From NCBI GenBank assembly GCA_028291265.1, contig JAQGIK010000053.1:1-36663 (forward strand): a DNA stretch of 36,663 bases. Direction: 5' to 3'. Made by a program: the position numbers and the translations under genes. This document shows, one piece after another, positions 19,609 to 26,922 of the stretch (the stretch's first letter is position 1; each line of letters starts with the position of its first letter). This DNA comes from Caulobacter sp. Lineage in GTDB: Bacteria > Pseudomonadota > Alphaproteobacteria > Caulobacterales > Caulobacteraceae. The notes under the pieces were generated by a model. It did not search any database, was not told the DNA's origin, and saw only the letters and a list, made by a program, of their open reading frames with translations.

Positions 19609-20400
19609 ATGGCCGAGGAAACCGTCACCTACGCGGTCGAGGATCACGTCGCCATCATCACCCTCAACCGGCCGGTGCAGCGCAACGCGCTGAACTGGGA
19701 CGCCTATGCGAAGCTTGAGGCCTACCTGCGCAAGGCGGTGACCGACGTTGAAGCCCGCTGCGTCATCGTCACCGGCGCCGACCCGGCCTTCTGCAGCGGC
19801 GACGACGTGCGCGAGATCATGGCCGGGCCCAAGGCGGTGTCGGCCGATACGACGCCGGTGGTGCGCCATCGGCCGACGCCGGCGGCGATGGCGGCGCTGG
19901 AGTGCGACAAGCCGCTGATCGCGGCGGTCAACGGGGCGGCGGTCGGCTGGGGCATGGAACTGGCGCTGTATGCCGACATCCGCATCTGCTCGGAGAAGGC
20001 CAGGTTCGCCGAGTTGTTCATCAAGCGCGGCCTGGTCTGCGACGTCGGCGGCTTCTATCGGCTGCCGGCCATCGTCGGGCCGGCCAAGGCGGCCGAGCTG
20101 CTGTTCACCGGCGACATTATCGACGCGGCCGAGGCGCTGCGCATCGGCCTGGTCAGCGAGGTGACGCCGCACGACCAGCTCATGGTGCGGGCCAGGGCGC
20201 TGGCGGCGCGCATCGCGGTCAATCCGCCGCTGGCCCTGCGCTACATGAAGGAGGGCCTGCGGCGCGGAACCTACGGCGACCCGCGCGACCTCGGCGGCTG
20301 GGCCATCGAGACGATCAGGGCGCTGATGAAGACCGACGACCACAGGGAAGGCGTGGCCAGCTTCCTCGAAAAGCGCGAGCCGGTGTTCAGGGGAAGCTGA
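19609..20400 (+). CDS. Enoyl-CoA hydratase/isomerase (crotonase) family protein
   Basis: 263 residues, the usual length. Seen: ITLNRPVQRNALN, oxyanion-hole segments FCSGDDVREI and VNGAAVGWGMELAL, and RGLVCDVGGFYRLP. Glu117 (in MELAL) matches the first catalytic Glu of mammalian hydratase, but the second Glu position is Phe137 (FAELF), as in many bacterial subfamily members, so a simple syn-hydration is not assured; isomerase, hydrolase or lyase chemistry is possible. GGGAGAG precedes ATG 19609. It is divergent to the Cys-rich/phosphotransferase run with 143 bases between starts and stands alone on its strand. Confidence 0.92.
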   Translation: MAEETVTYAVEDHVAIITLNRPVQRNALNWDAYAKLEAYLRKAVTDVEARCVIVTGADPAFCSGDDVREIMAGPKAVSADTTPVVRHRPTPAAMAALECDKPLIAAVNGAAVGWGMELALYADIRICSEKARFAELFIKRGLVCDVGGFYRLPAIVGPAKAAELLFTGDIIDAAEALRIGLVSEVTPHDQLMVRARALAARIAVNPPLALRYMKEGLRRGTYGDPRDLGGWAIETIRALMKTDDHREGVASFLEKREPVFRGS

Positions 20401-20493
20401 GCTGCCCTCGGTCCAAGCCGCTAAGCGGGTTGGGCCCGGTGACGGTCTGGGGGGAGACGGAGGGCAAGCCTCTTCGCGGTGCGGGGCCTTCCC

Positions 20494-20598
20494 CTACTTC
20501 TTCTTGGCGCGCGCTAGCATGATCCGAGTAGTCAGGTCTCCCCGCCTCGCGGCTTCTTCCGGGCTAAACTCGTCGGATTCCTTGACTTTTTCGTCCAT
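20494..20598 (-). CDS. 34-residue basic/acidic micro-protein
   Basis: ATG 20598 to TAG 20494 encodes MDEKVKESDEFSPEEAARRG, then DLTTRIMLARAKKK. The pattern FSPEEAxRR followed by a short basic helix is one I know from small orphan proteins found next to toxin-antitoxin or unknown genes in alphaproteobacteria. AAGTGAG lies about seven bases before the start. It is on the same strand as the gene at 20813-21298, 214 bases downstream of it, across a structured spacer. No known function. Confidence 0.6.
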   Translation of the reverse strand: MDEKVKESDEFSPEEAARRGDLTTRIMLARAKKK

Positions 20599-20626
20599 TG
20601 GACTCACTTTCGAGGCCAGCGGTGAA

Positions 20627-20664
20627 GCCGCGCGAACCAAGGTAACGAACCTTGGCCGCGCGGC
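20627..20664. repeat. Long imperfect hairpin in intergenic region
   Basis: GCCGCGCG, bulge AA, CCAAGGT, loop AACGA, ACCTTGG, bulge C, CGCGCGGC: fifteen base pairs with one internal loop. It sits just upstream of the micro-ORF start and so is in its leader if transcribed from the right. Confidence 0.65.
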
Positions 20665-20773
20665 CCACCTCTAAGCTCTCCTGATGCGGTCTTTCCGCAC
20701 TGGCGATCACCTGCCTCTCTGGTTCAGCCCGGGTTCAACGGGGCAAGGTTAGTGGGCGTGACCCACCGGGAAG

Positions 20774-20799
20774 CCCCCAGACGTGTCACCGTCTGGGGG
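20774..20799. terminator. Perfect 10-bp hairpin after the gene at 20813
   Basis: CCCCCAGACG, loop TGTCAC, CGTCTGGGGG, 14 bases past the stop of the - strand gene at 20813. No T-run on -; + side reads GTTTCTGTT. Probably ends or punctuates that transcript. Confidence 0.6.
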
Positions 20800-20812
20800 G
20801 TTTCTGTTCCGC

Positions 20813-21298
20813 TCATTGCGGTGTCTCTGAGCGCGTCACCATCTCGAACAGGCTCGGCTTGCTGTGTTGGCTTTCCTCCACCGCTTTGGCGGTGTCCGGC
20901 AGGCGTCCGTGGAGGTAGAGAATGCCGTTGGGGTCCTGCACGATCTCACCGCGCCGAAGGCACCGGTTGACGCCGTTGTAGAAACCGTTTTCGTTTCGGG
21001 TGACTTGCTCGCCGAATTTCGGGTGGCTTTTCAGAATGGCCTTCAGATCCAACCGGCTAACGCCACGGTCGGCTTGCCCGAGGTACTCGACGATGAACTC
21101 GGTCATCGAGCCAGCGCGCCGGCCGTCCGCTTTCGCTTGAACGGACGCGGATGGGGCGACGCCCAACTCTTCCAAGGACACGCCCAGAACCTTGGCCGCG
21201 TCAGCCAGTTCACGATCGATCTGGGCCGCCGCCGCGAGATGCATGTCGCGGTTACGGACCTTGGTCTCGATGAGGGTTAGTAGGGGGTGGCTGGCCAT
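20813..21298 (-). CDS. Unidentified protein, possible winged-helix domain
   Basis: 161 residues from ATG 21298 (alternative ATG 21325; neither has a strong ribosome-binding site). The N-terminal third is helical and charged (LIETKVRNRDMHLAAAAQIDR, ADAAKVLGVSLEELG). Residues about 75-145 (MTEFIVEYLGQADRGVSRLD, LKAILKSHPKFGEQVTRNEN, GFYNGVNRCLRRGEIVQ, NGILYLHG) have the helix-helix-wing look of a small DNA-binding winged-helix domain. It has no signal peptide. Its DNA is lower in GC than its neighbours, suggesting recent arrival. No known family recognised. Confidence 0.7.
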   Translation of the reverse strand: MASHPLLTLIETKVRNRDMHLAAAAQIDRELADAAKVLGVSLEELGVAPSASVQAKADGRRAGSMTEFIVEYLGQADRGVSRLDLKAILKSHPKFGEQVTRNENGFYNGVNRCLRRGEIVQDPNGILYLHGRLPDTAKAVEESQHSKPSLFEMVTRSETPQ

Positions 21299-21533
21299 GA
21301 TGGGAGCATAGTAGACGATTCTCATCGTCGCGCAACTCAGTGGGGTGACACCGTGGGTAACCTGTGGAGAGAACATTTTGGCATCCGTAGGGTTTCCCCA
21401 CCAACCCCTCGGACACTGGATATCTAAAGTGCATAGTTGCCACATATCCCGGCGGGGCCTGCCGGCGGGCTTTTGGGGTTTCGGTCGGCCACGCGATGGG
21501 CCTAGTTTCGGAAAAAAGCGGGGAGACAAGGCG

Positions 21534-22244
21534 ATGGACGGGATTGCGACACCCTACGAGGCCGACGGCGCGGCGATGATCGGCCGACTGTTCGTCCCGG
21601 CCGGCGATGGCCCTGCCCCGGCCGTGCTGGTCGCCCATGAGTCGCCGGGCATCACCGGCCATACCCTGGAGGCCGCCCGCCGGCTGGCGGCGCGCGGCTG
21701 CCTGGCCCTGGCCGTCGACTATCAGGGCGGCGGCCAGGTCGTCACCGACCGGGCGGAGATGATGCGCCGCTACGAGCGGTTCATGAGCGACCCGGCCTTC
21801 ATCCGCGCCCGGATGGGGGCGGCGCTCGCCGCGCTGCTGGCGCATCCGAGGGCCGACAGCGCGCGCGTGGCCGCCATCGGCTTCTGTTACGGCGGCACGG
21901 CGGCGCTGGAACTGGCGCGCGGCGGGGCCGACCTGAAGTGCGCCGTCGGCTTCCACTCGGGCCTGACCACGGCCCGGCCGGGGGACGCCGGCAATATCAA
22001 GGGCAAGGTCCTGGCCTGTATCGGGGCCGACGACCCGGTCGTCCCCGCCGACCAACGCGCCGCCTTCGAGGCCGAGATGCGGGCCGGCGGCGTCGACTGG
22101 CGGCTGAACCTCTACGGCGGCACGGGCCACAGCTTCACCAACCCCGAGGCCGACAACTGGGGCATGCCGGGCTTCGCTTTCCACGCAGCGAACAATGCGC
22201 GGGCCTGGCGGGCGTTGGACGATCTGTTCGACGAGGTGTTTTGA
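21534..22244 (+). CDS. Dienelactone hydrolase family protein
   Basis: 236 residues, alpha/beta hydrolase of the dienelactone hydrolase type. The nucleophile is Cys118 in IGFCYGG, the acid is in GADDPVVP (about 166-167) and the His is in GTGHSF (His199), giving the Cys-Asp-His triad of this family. It hydrolyses lactones or esters, in the model pathway 4-carboxymethylene-but-2-en-4-olide in chloroaromatic breakdown, but most chromosomal members have unknown substrates. Start ATG 21534 is fixed by GGGGAG upstream; the frame is open earlier but without homology. No partner genes of aromatic catabolism are adjacent. Confidence 0.92.
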   Translation: MDGIATPYEADGAAMIGRLFVPAGDGPAPAVLVAHESPGITGHTLEAARRLAARGCLALAVDYQGGGQVVTDRAEMMRRYERFMSDPAFIRARMGAALAALLAHPRADSARVAAIGFCYGGTAALELARGGADLKCAVGFHSGLTTARPGDAGNIKGKVLACIGADDPVVPADQRAAFEAEMRAGGVDWRLNLYGGTGHSFTNPEADNWGMPGFAFHAANNARAWRALDDLFDEVF

Positions 22245-22344
22245 CGTAATTCGGCATTGCCTGTCGCAAGACCGCCGCTCTTATCAAAATTCAAGCCGCC
22301 GAACGGCAGGGACGAATAATATCGTCTTTGGCGACCCGATTCCC

Positions 22345-22350
22345 TATACT
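22345..22350 (+). promoter_or_regulatory. -10 element for the 20-residue micro-ORF
   Basis: TATACT, 34 bases before the micro-ORF ATG; the -35 region 17 bases upstream (TCGTCT) is weak. Expected leader about 28 bases, just containing the ribosome-binding site. Confidence 0.45.
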
Positions 22351-22384
22351 GAGGCTTCACTTCAGCAAGGAAAGGAACTCGCCA

Positions 22385-22447
22385 ATGCCAAGCATGCGGG
22401 AGCTGATCGACATAGTCGATCACTACAACAAGGCCGTCGGCCTGTAG
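22385..22447 (+). CDS. 20-residue micro-ORF with strong ribosome-binding site
   Basis: ATG 22385 to TAG 22447, directly followed by TAA, encodes MPSMRELIDIVDHYNKAVGL. AAGGAAAGGAA ends about eight bases before the ATG, the strongest Shine-Dalgarno match in the window. A TATACT -10 lies upstream and a perfect UUCG-loop hairpin begins nine bases after the stop, so the whole unit looks like a self-contained transcript of about 130 bases. No gene follows on this strand (queC is convergent), so it is not an obvious attenuator leader. The peptide is an amphipathic helix with no signal peptide. Could instead be a small RNA with an internal ORF. Confidence 0.6.
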   Translation: MPSMRELIDIVDHYNKAVGL

Positions 22448-22455
22448 TAAAAGCG

Positions 22456-22475
22456 GGGAGCGCTTCGGCGCTCCC
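22456..22475 (+). terminator. UUCG-tetraloop hairpin after the micro-ORF
   Basis: GGGAGCGC, TTCG, GCGCTCCC: a perfect 8-bp stem with the extra-stable UUCG loop. The nearest T-run (six T at 22496-22501) is 20 bases on, so termination may occur there. Confidence 0.7.
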
Positions 22476-22498
22476 TACCCCATTTGCTGAGTGTCTTT

Positions 22499-22528
22499 TT
22501 TGGCCCCCGGAATTTGCCGGGGGCCAAA
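22499..22528. terminator. 12-bp hairpin between the micro-ORF and queC
   Basis: TTTGGCCCCCGG, loop AATTTG, CCGGGGGCCAAA. Perfect palindromic stem 12 bases past the queC stop on -, in the convergent interval. T-rich arm is 5' on +, so it is a symmetrical barrier rather than a canonical intrinsic terminator. Confidence 0.65.
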
Positions 22529-22540
22529 GGCTTCGCTGAT

Positions 22541-23233
22541 TCACGGCCCCTCGACCCACTTGCGATAACCCGCCGAACGCAGCTCGCAGGCCGGGCAGGT
22601 TCCGCAGCCGTAGCCCCACGAATGGCGTTGCGTGCGGTCGCCGAGGTAACAGGTGTGGGTGTCTTCCACGATCAGGTCGACCAGCGGATTGCCGCCCAGG
22701 TCGTCGGCCATCGCCCAGGTGGCGGCCTTGTCGATCCACATCAGTGGGGTGTCGATGACGAAGCGGCTCTCGGTGCCGAGGTTCACCGCCACCTGCAGGG
22801 CCTTGATGGTGTCGTCGCGGCAGTCGGGATAGCCCGAATAGTCGGTCTCGCAGACGCCGGTGACCAGATGCTTGATGCCCCGCCGATAGGCCACCGCCGC
22901 CGCGAAGGTCAGGAACAGCAGGTTGCGGCCCGGCACGAAGGTGTTGGGCAGGCCGGACGCGTTGAAGGCGATCTCGGTCTCCTGGGTCATGGCCGTGTCG
23001 CTGATGGCGCCGAGCACCGACAGGTCGAGCAGGTGGTCGCGGCCAAGCCGGGTGACGGCGGGCCCGTAGGTCGCGGCCAGCTTGCCGAGGAAGGTCCGGC
23101 GCACCTCCAGCTCGACCCGGTGACGCTGGCCGTAGTCGAAGCCGATGGTCTCGACGCGGTCGAAGCGGGCCAGGGCCCAGGCCAGGCAGACGGCGCTGTC
23201 CTGGCCGCCGGAGAAGAGGACGAGGGCGGACAT
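22541..23233 (-). CDS. queC: 7-cyano-7-deazaguanine synthase QueC
   Basis: 230 residues. QueC converts 7-carboxy-7-deazaguanine to preQ0 with ATP and ammonia, in the pathway to the tRNA base queuosine. Seen: N-terminal ATP-pyrophosphatase loop [11 protein letters not shown] (7-16), [15 protein letters not shown], and the zinc site with Cys195 in HTCYLG and Cys210, 213 and 216 in [13 protein letters not shown]. The spacing between the first Cys and the cluster is longer than in E. coli, as in other alphaproteobacterial QueC. AGAAGGGG precedes ATG 23233. No queD, queE or queF gene is next to it here. Confidence 0.96.
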   Translation of the reverse strand: MSALVLFSGGQDSAVCLAWALARFDRVETIGFDYGQRHRVELEVRRTFLGKLAATYGPAVTRLGRDHLLDLSVLGAISDTAMTQETEIAFNASGLPNTFVPGRNLLFLTFAAAVAYRRGIKHLVTGVCETDYSGYPDCRDDTIKALQVAVNLGTESRFVIDTPLMWIDKAATWAMADDLGGNPLVDLIVEDTHTCYLGDRTQRHSWGYGCGTCPACELRSAGYRKWVEGP

Positions 23234-23266
23234 GCCCCTTCTATAGCCGCATCGTACGCGACTGGC

Positions 23267-23302
23267 GAAACAGACGTTTGAGCGATTGCGAAACATCGTT
23301 CG
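23267..23302. promoter_or_regulatory. Two tandem PsrA/FadR-like operator motifs
   Basis: GAAAC-AGAC-GTTTG at 23267-23280 matches the published PsrA consensus (G/C)AAAC-N2-4-GTTT(G/C). A second, GAAAC-ATC-GTTCG at 23290-23302, has one mismatch and starts 23 bases later, about two helical turns. They lie between queC and the acyl-CoA ligase, 62 bases before its ATG. A TetR-type fatty-acid-responsive repressor could bind here and release on acyl-CoA. No TetR gene is in the window. Confidence 0.6.
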
Positions 23303-23363
23303 AATGGCCCAGACTTGGGCAGGGGCAGAGCACGGCACAGCGCTCGCCCCGGGGAGACAACCG

Positions 23364-24950
23364 ATGGATCTTGCCGACACCGACCCTGCCCTGGTCGAGC
23401 GCCTGGACATGGCCGCCCTGCAGGGCATGCAGCTGGCCGTCTGGGCCGATCTGCAGCCGGAGGCGGTGTGCGTCGTCGATCCGGATGGGACGGAGCATGC
23501 CTTCGCGCAGGTCAACGCCCAGGCCAACCGGCTGGTCCGCCTGCTGCGGGCGCAGGGACTCGAGGCCGGCGATTCGGTCGCCCTGATCTGCTCCAACCGG
23601 GTCGAGTTCGTCGAGGTGCTGGCCGCCACCCTGCGCAGCGGCTTGCGGCTGACGCCGGTCAACTGGCACCTGTCGGCCGACGAGATCGGCTACATCGTCC
23701 GCGACTGCGAGGCGAAGGCGGTGATCGGCGAGGCGCGGGTTTCCGTGCTGGCCGAAGCGGTGGCGCAAGGCCCCGATGTGCAGGTCAGGCTGGTGGTCGG
23801 CGGCGCGGTCGAAGGCTTCGACTCCTACGCCGAGGCCATCGCGCCGTTCGACGGGTCGGACATCGCCGACCCCGTGCTGGGCAACGGCATGATGTACACC
23901 TCCGGCACCACCGGCCGGCCGAAGGGCGTCCACAGGAACGTACCCGTGGTCACGCCCTACATCACCTATCCGATGCGGGGCTACGTCCCTGGCCAGTCGG
24001 TCCAGATGTGCGCCGGGCCGGCCTATCACGCCGCCCCGCTGGCCTTCGATGTGCGGGCCGCCATGGCCGGCGGCGCGGTGCTGGTGTTCGTCGACAAATG
24101 GGATTCCGAGCAGGTCCTGCGCACCATCGCCGAGCGGCGGGTGACCCATTTCCACCTGGTGCCGATCATGTTCCAGCGGCTGCTGGCCCTGCCCGCCGAA
24201 GTGAAGGCGAAGTACGCCACGGACCACGTGCAATTCATCATCCACGGGGCGGCGCCCTGCCCGCCCGAGGTCAAGCGGGCGATGATCGACTGGTTCGGGC
24301 CGGTGCTGACCGAATACTACGCCGGCTCCGAGGGCGGCGCGGGCTTCCTGATCGACAGCCACGAATGGCTCGCCAAGCCCGGCAGCGTCGGCAAGCGGCC
24401 GGCCCTGCTGCAGGTGCGCATCCTCGACGAGGCCGGAAACGACCTGCCGAACGGCCAAGCCGGGGCCATCTACCAGCAGATGCCGCCGGGCGGCGGCTTC
24501 ACCTATTTCAAGGACGAGGCCAAGACCTCCGCCTCGCGGGTCGGCGACTTCTTCACCATGGGCGACGTCGGCTATTTCGACGAGGACGACTACCTGTTCC
24601 TGACCGGGCGCAACGCCGAGACCATTATCTCCGGCGGGGTCAACATCTATCCCCAGGAGATCGACAACGAGCTGGTCAAGCACGCCGCCGTCGCCGACAG
24701 CGCCACCATCGGCGCGCCGCACGACGAATGGGGCGAGCAGGTGAAAGCCGTCATCCTGCTGAAACCCGGCCATCAGCCGAGCCCGGAGCTGGCCGACGAA
24801 ATCCTCGCCTTCGCCCGCGCCAACCTGCCGGGCTTCAAGGTGCCCAGGAGTCTCGACTTCGTCGCCGACCTGCCGCGCTCGGAGGCCGGCAAGATCCAGC
24901 GCAACAAGGTCCGCGCCCCCTACTGGGAAGGCCGGGCAAGGCAGATATGA
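23364..24950 (+). CDS. AMP-dependent acyl-CoA synthetase/ligase
   Basis: 528 residues, ANL superfamily. Seen: [14 protein letters not shown] (ATP/AMP loop), YYAGSEGG (adenine pocket), [20 protein letters not shown] (A7-A8), [13 protein letters not shown] and the Lys-bearing [10 protein letters not shown] at the end. The start ATG 23364 is chosen because GGGGAG lies ten bases upstream; a frame-open ATG at 23286 overlaps the operator motifs. The long N terminus ([15 protein letters not shown]) and [11 protein letters not shown] segment are like FadD13/steroid-type ligases. The stop overlaps the transporter start (ATGA). It heads a four-gene operon. Confidence 0.94.
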   Translation: MDLADTDPALVERLDMAALQGMQLAVWADLQPEAVCVVDPDGTEHAFAQVNAQANRLVRLLRAQGLEAGDSVALICSNRVEFVEVLAATLRSGLRLTPVNWHLSADEIGYIVRDCEAKAVIGEARVSVLAEAVAQGPDVQVRLVVGGAVEGFDSYAEAIAPFDGSDIADPVLGNGMMYTSGTTGRPKGVHRNVPVVTPYITYPMRGYVPGQSVQMCAGPAYHAAPLAFDVRAAMAGGAVLVFVDKWDSEQVLRTIAERRVTHFHLVPIMFQRLLALPAEVKAKYATDHVQFIIHGAAPCPPEVKRAMIDWFGPVLTEYYAGSEGGAGFLIDSHEWLAKPGSVGKRPALLQVRILDEAGNDLPNGQAGAIYQQMPPGGGFTYFKDEAKTSASRVGDFFTMGDVGYFDEDDYLFLTGRNAETIISGGVNIYPQEIDNELVKHAAVADSATIGAPHDEWGEQVKAVILLKPGHQPSPELADEILAFARANLPGFKVPRSLDFVADLPRSEAGKIQRNKVRAPYWEGRARQI

Positions 24951-26275
24951 CCGAACCCCTGGATGGCGATGTCGCGCCGGCGGCCCAACCTCGGGAAGGG
25001 GGCGCCGACGACCTGGAACAGCGCGAGGCCGAGTACGCCGCCTTCGTGAACGCCAACCTGCGCAGCAACTACATCGGCAACTTCGTGCACGGCATGCTGG
25101 GGATGACCGGCTTCCGGCTGATCAACGCCCCGACCTTCATGCCGGCCTATCTGCACCTGATCAGCGGTTCGAACACCATCGTCGGCCTGGGCCTGGCGCT
25201 GCAGCAGGTCGGCGGCATCATCTCGCCGCTGGTGGCCGGGGCGAAGATGGAGCACCGGGCCAAGATCATGCCCGCGGCCATCGTCCTGGGCAGCCTCGGC
25301 CGCCTGGCCATCCTCGGCATGGCCCTGGCCGGCTGGTTCCTGAGCGGCAGCGCCCAGGTCGTCACCCTGCTGATGTTCCTCTTCCTGTTCGGGGTGTTCA
25401 TGGGCGCCCAGCGGGTGGCCTTCACCCTGCTGATGTCCAAGGTCATTCCCCTGCATCTGCGGGGCCGGCTGCAGGCTTGGCGCAACGCCGTCGGCGGCCT
25501 GATCGCGGCGGTGCTGGCCTATGCCTCGGGCAAGTATCTGATCGAGGCCAATGTCCTGAACAACGGCTATTCGACCACCTTCATCCTGGCCTTCCTGCTG
25601 ACCAGCGCCGGCCTGTGGTTCCTGCAGGCCCAGATCCGCGAACCCACCCCGCCGACCATCCGCACGGCCGCCCGCCTGCGCGACCGCATGAAGGACATTC
25701 CCGGCCTGATCGCCGCCGACCCGGCCTACCGCTGGTTCCTGGTGGTGCAGATGCTGGCCACCTCGGCCCGCATCGCCACGCCGTTCTACATCCTGCATGT
25801 CGGCCTCACGATGCACCTGGACGGCTCCACCCTGGGCCTCCTGTCGCTGGCCTTCCTCGGCGCCGACACGGTCAGCAACATCGTCTGGGGCTACCTCGGC
25901 GACCGCTCGGGGTTCAGGATCGTCCTGCTGCTGGCCATCGGCGGCTGGATCGCCGCCACCATCGCCCTGATGACCCTGGCCAGCCCCGTCGCCATCTTCT
26001 TCGCCTTCTTCGGGCTGGGCGCCGCCCAGGCCGGTTACATGATGGCCAGCCAGACCATGATCCTCGAGTTCGGCCACCGCGACGACCTGCCGATGCGGAT
26101 CGGCATCTCGGCGACGGCCGAAGGGGTCACCGCCACCCTTGGTCCGCTGATTGGCGGCGCGGTCGCCGACCTGATGGGCTATAGCATCGTCTTCGGCGCC
26201 TCGCTCGGCCTCCTGGCCGCCGCCCTGCTCACCATGGTCATCGCCGTACACGATCCCCGGAAGACCCGATCATGA
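24947..26275 (+). CDS. MFS-type transporter
   Basis: 442 residues with about 11-12 hydrophobic helices after a 45-residue acidic cytoplasmic N terminus. Helices include MTGFRLINAPTFMPAYLHLI, ILGMALAGWFLSG, LLMFLFLFGVFMGAQ, LIAAVLAYASGKYLI, and GVTATLGPLIGGAVADLMGY. MFS-type loop motif GYLGDRSGFR is present between helices, as in major-facilitator proteins. It overlaps the ligase stop and the GNAT start by four bases each, so it is translated with them; it could import the acid that the ligase activates (vectorial activation) or export a product. Substrate unknown. No homologue identity beyond superfamily can be claimed. Confidence 0.88.
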   Translation: MTEPLDGDVAPAAQPREGGADDLEQREAEYAAFVNANLRSNYIGNFVHGMLGMTGFRLINAPTFMPAYLHLISGSNTIVGLGLALQQVGGIISPLVAGAKMEHRAKIMPAAIVLGSLGRLAILGMALAGWFLSGSAQVVTLLMFLFLFGVFMGAQRVAFTLLMSKVIPLHLRGRLQAWRNAVGGLIAAVLAYASGKYLIEANVLNNGYSTTFILAFLLTSAGLWFLQAQIREPTPPTIRTAARLRDRMKDIPGLIAADPAYRWFLVVQMLATSARIATPFYILHVGLTMHLDGSTLGLLSLAFLGADTVSNIVWGYLGDRSGFRIVLLLAIGGWIAATIALMTLASPVAIFFAFFGLGAAQAGYMMASQTMILEFGHRDDLPMRIGISATAEGVTATLGPLIGGAVADLMGYSIVFGASLGLLAAALLTMVIAVHDPRKTRS

Positions 26276-26910
26276 GCGCTCCGCCCGTCACCGCGCTGAC
26301 CGCGACGCCCGAGGAAGAGGCCGCCATCCGCCAGGCCGTGCGCACCGCCGACCCGGCCCTGATCACTCCGACCGCCCGCATCGCGACGGCCAAGGACATT
26401 CCCGGCCTCGTCGACCTGCTGTCCGACCCGCTGGTTTCCGGCCCCATCTACGACATCCCCCGCCCCATCGACCCGGCCCGCATCGGCGCCTGGGTGGCCA
26501 GATCGCTGCGCCTGCGCCAGGCCGGCGAGGCGCTGCTCACCGTCACCCCCGACGACCGCGGCCAGATCGCCGCCTACAGCCGCATCACCGTCTGGCCCGA
26601 ACGCTCCTCGGCCGAACTGGCCGGGGCCCAGCGGGCCGACCGCCAGAACAGCGGCCAGGGCGCGGCCGGGGCGGCGCGCTCGTTCGGCTTCATGTTCGAG
26701 GTGCTCGGCGTGCGGCTGGTCGGGCTGACCGCCGCCATCGACAACTTCCGCTCGGCCAGGGTCATCGAGGCGGCCGGCTTCACGCCGATGGGCGAACGGC
26801 TCAGCCAGCTGCCCGACGGCGGCGCCCGGCGATCACTCTATTGGGAGATGACCCGGGAGGATTGGCTGACGCGGCGGCGCCTGTCCAAGGTGGACAGCGA
26901 CAAAACCTGA
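26272..26910 (+). CDS. GNAT-family acetyltransferase
   Basis: 212 residues. The C-terminal half has the GNAT fold signature: strand-helix with RADRQNSGQGAAGAARSFGF near the acetyl-CoA loop, then VGLTAAIDNFRSARVIEAAGF, the classic motif B/A end, and WEMTREDW. The first 45 residues (TPEEEAAIRQAVRTADPA) are an extra helical segment. The start ATG 26272 overlaps the transporter stop. It may acetylate a small molecule or a protein Lys; acyl-CoA ligases are often switched off by GNAT acetylation of the A10 Lys, and the ligase two genes upstream has such a Lys. That link is inference. Confidence 0.85.
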   Translation: MSAPPVTALTATPEEEAAIRQAVRTADPALITPTARIATAKDIPGLVDLLSDPLVSGPIYDIPRPIDPARIGAWVARSLRLRQAGEALLTVTPDDRGQIAAYSRITVWPERSSAELAGAQRADRQNSGQGAAGAARSFGFMFEVLGVRLVGLTAAIDNFRSARVIEAAGFTPMGERLSQLPDGGARRSLYWEMTREDWLTRRRLSKVDSDKT

Positions 26911-26922
26911 AGGGAGAGCCCC

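Larger units (their letters stand above)
20401..20812. other. Lower-GC intergenic region with one micro-ORF and several hairpins
   Basis: Between enoyl-CoA hydratase and the unidentified gene at 20813. It contains the 34-codon ORF on - (20494-20598), a long imperfect hairpin (20627-20664), smaller stems near 20684-20699 and 20752-20766, and a 10-bp perfect hairpin (20774-20799). Base composition is visibly lower in GC than the flanking enzymes. No integrase or tRNA is seen. Confidence 0.7.

Noticed and set aside
20721..20745. GGTTCAGCCCGGGTTCAACG resembling a tRNA T-arm
   Set aside because: The stem does not form five pairs with a 7-base loop and no acceptor, D or anticodon arms are found around it.
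20445..20800. Direct repeat GTCTGGGGGG flanking the micro-ORF (20445 and 20791) as possible insertion-site duplication
   Set aside because: Ten bases of low-complexity G-run, one copy is part of a hairpin; not convincing as a target-site duplication.
23315..26275. 986-codon + frame apparently fusing ligase region to the transporter
   Set aside because: Only the part from 24947 has real protein features; the upstream part is an Arg/Gly-rich off-frame reading of the ligase.
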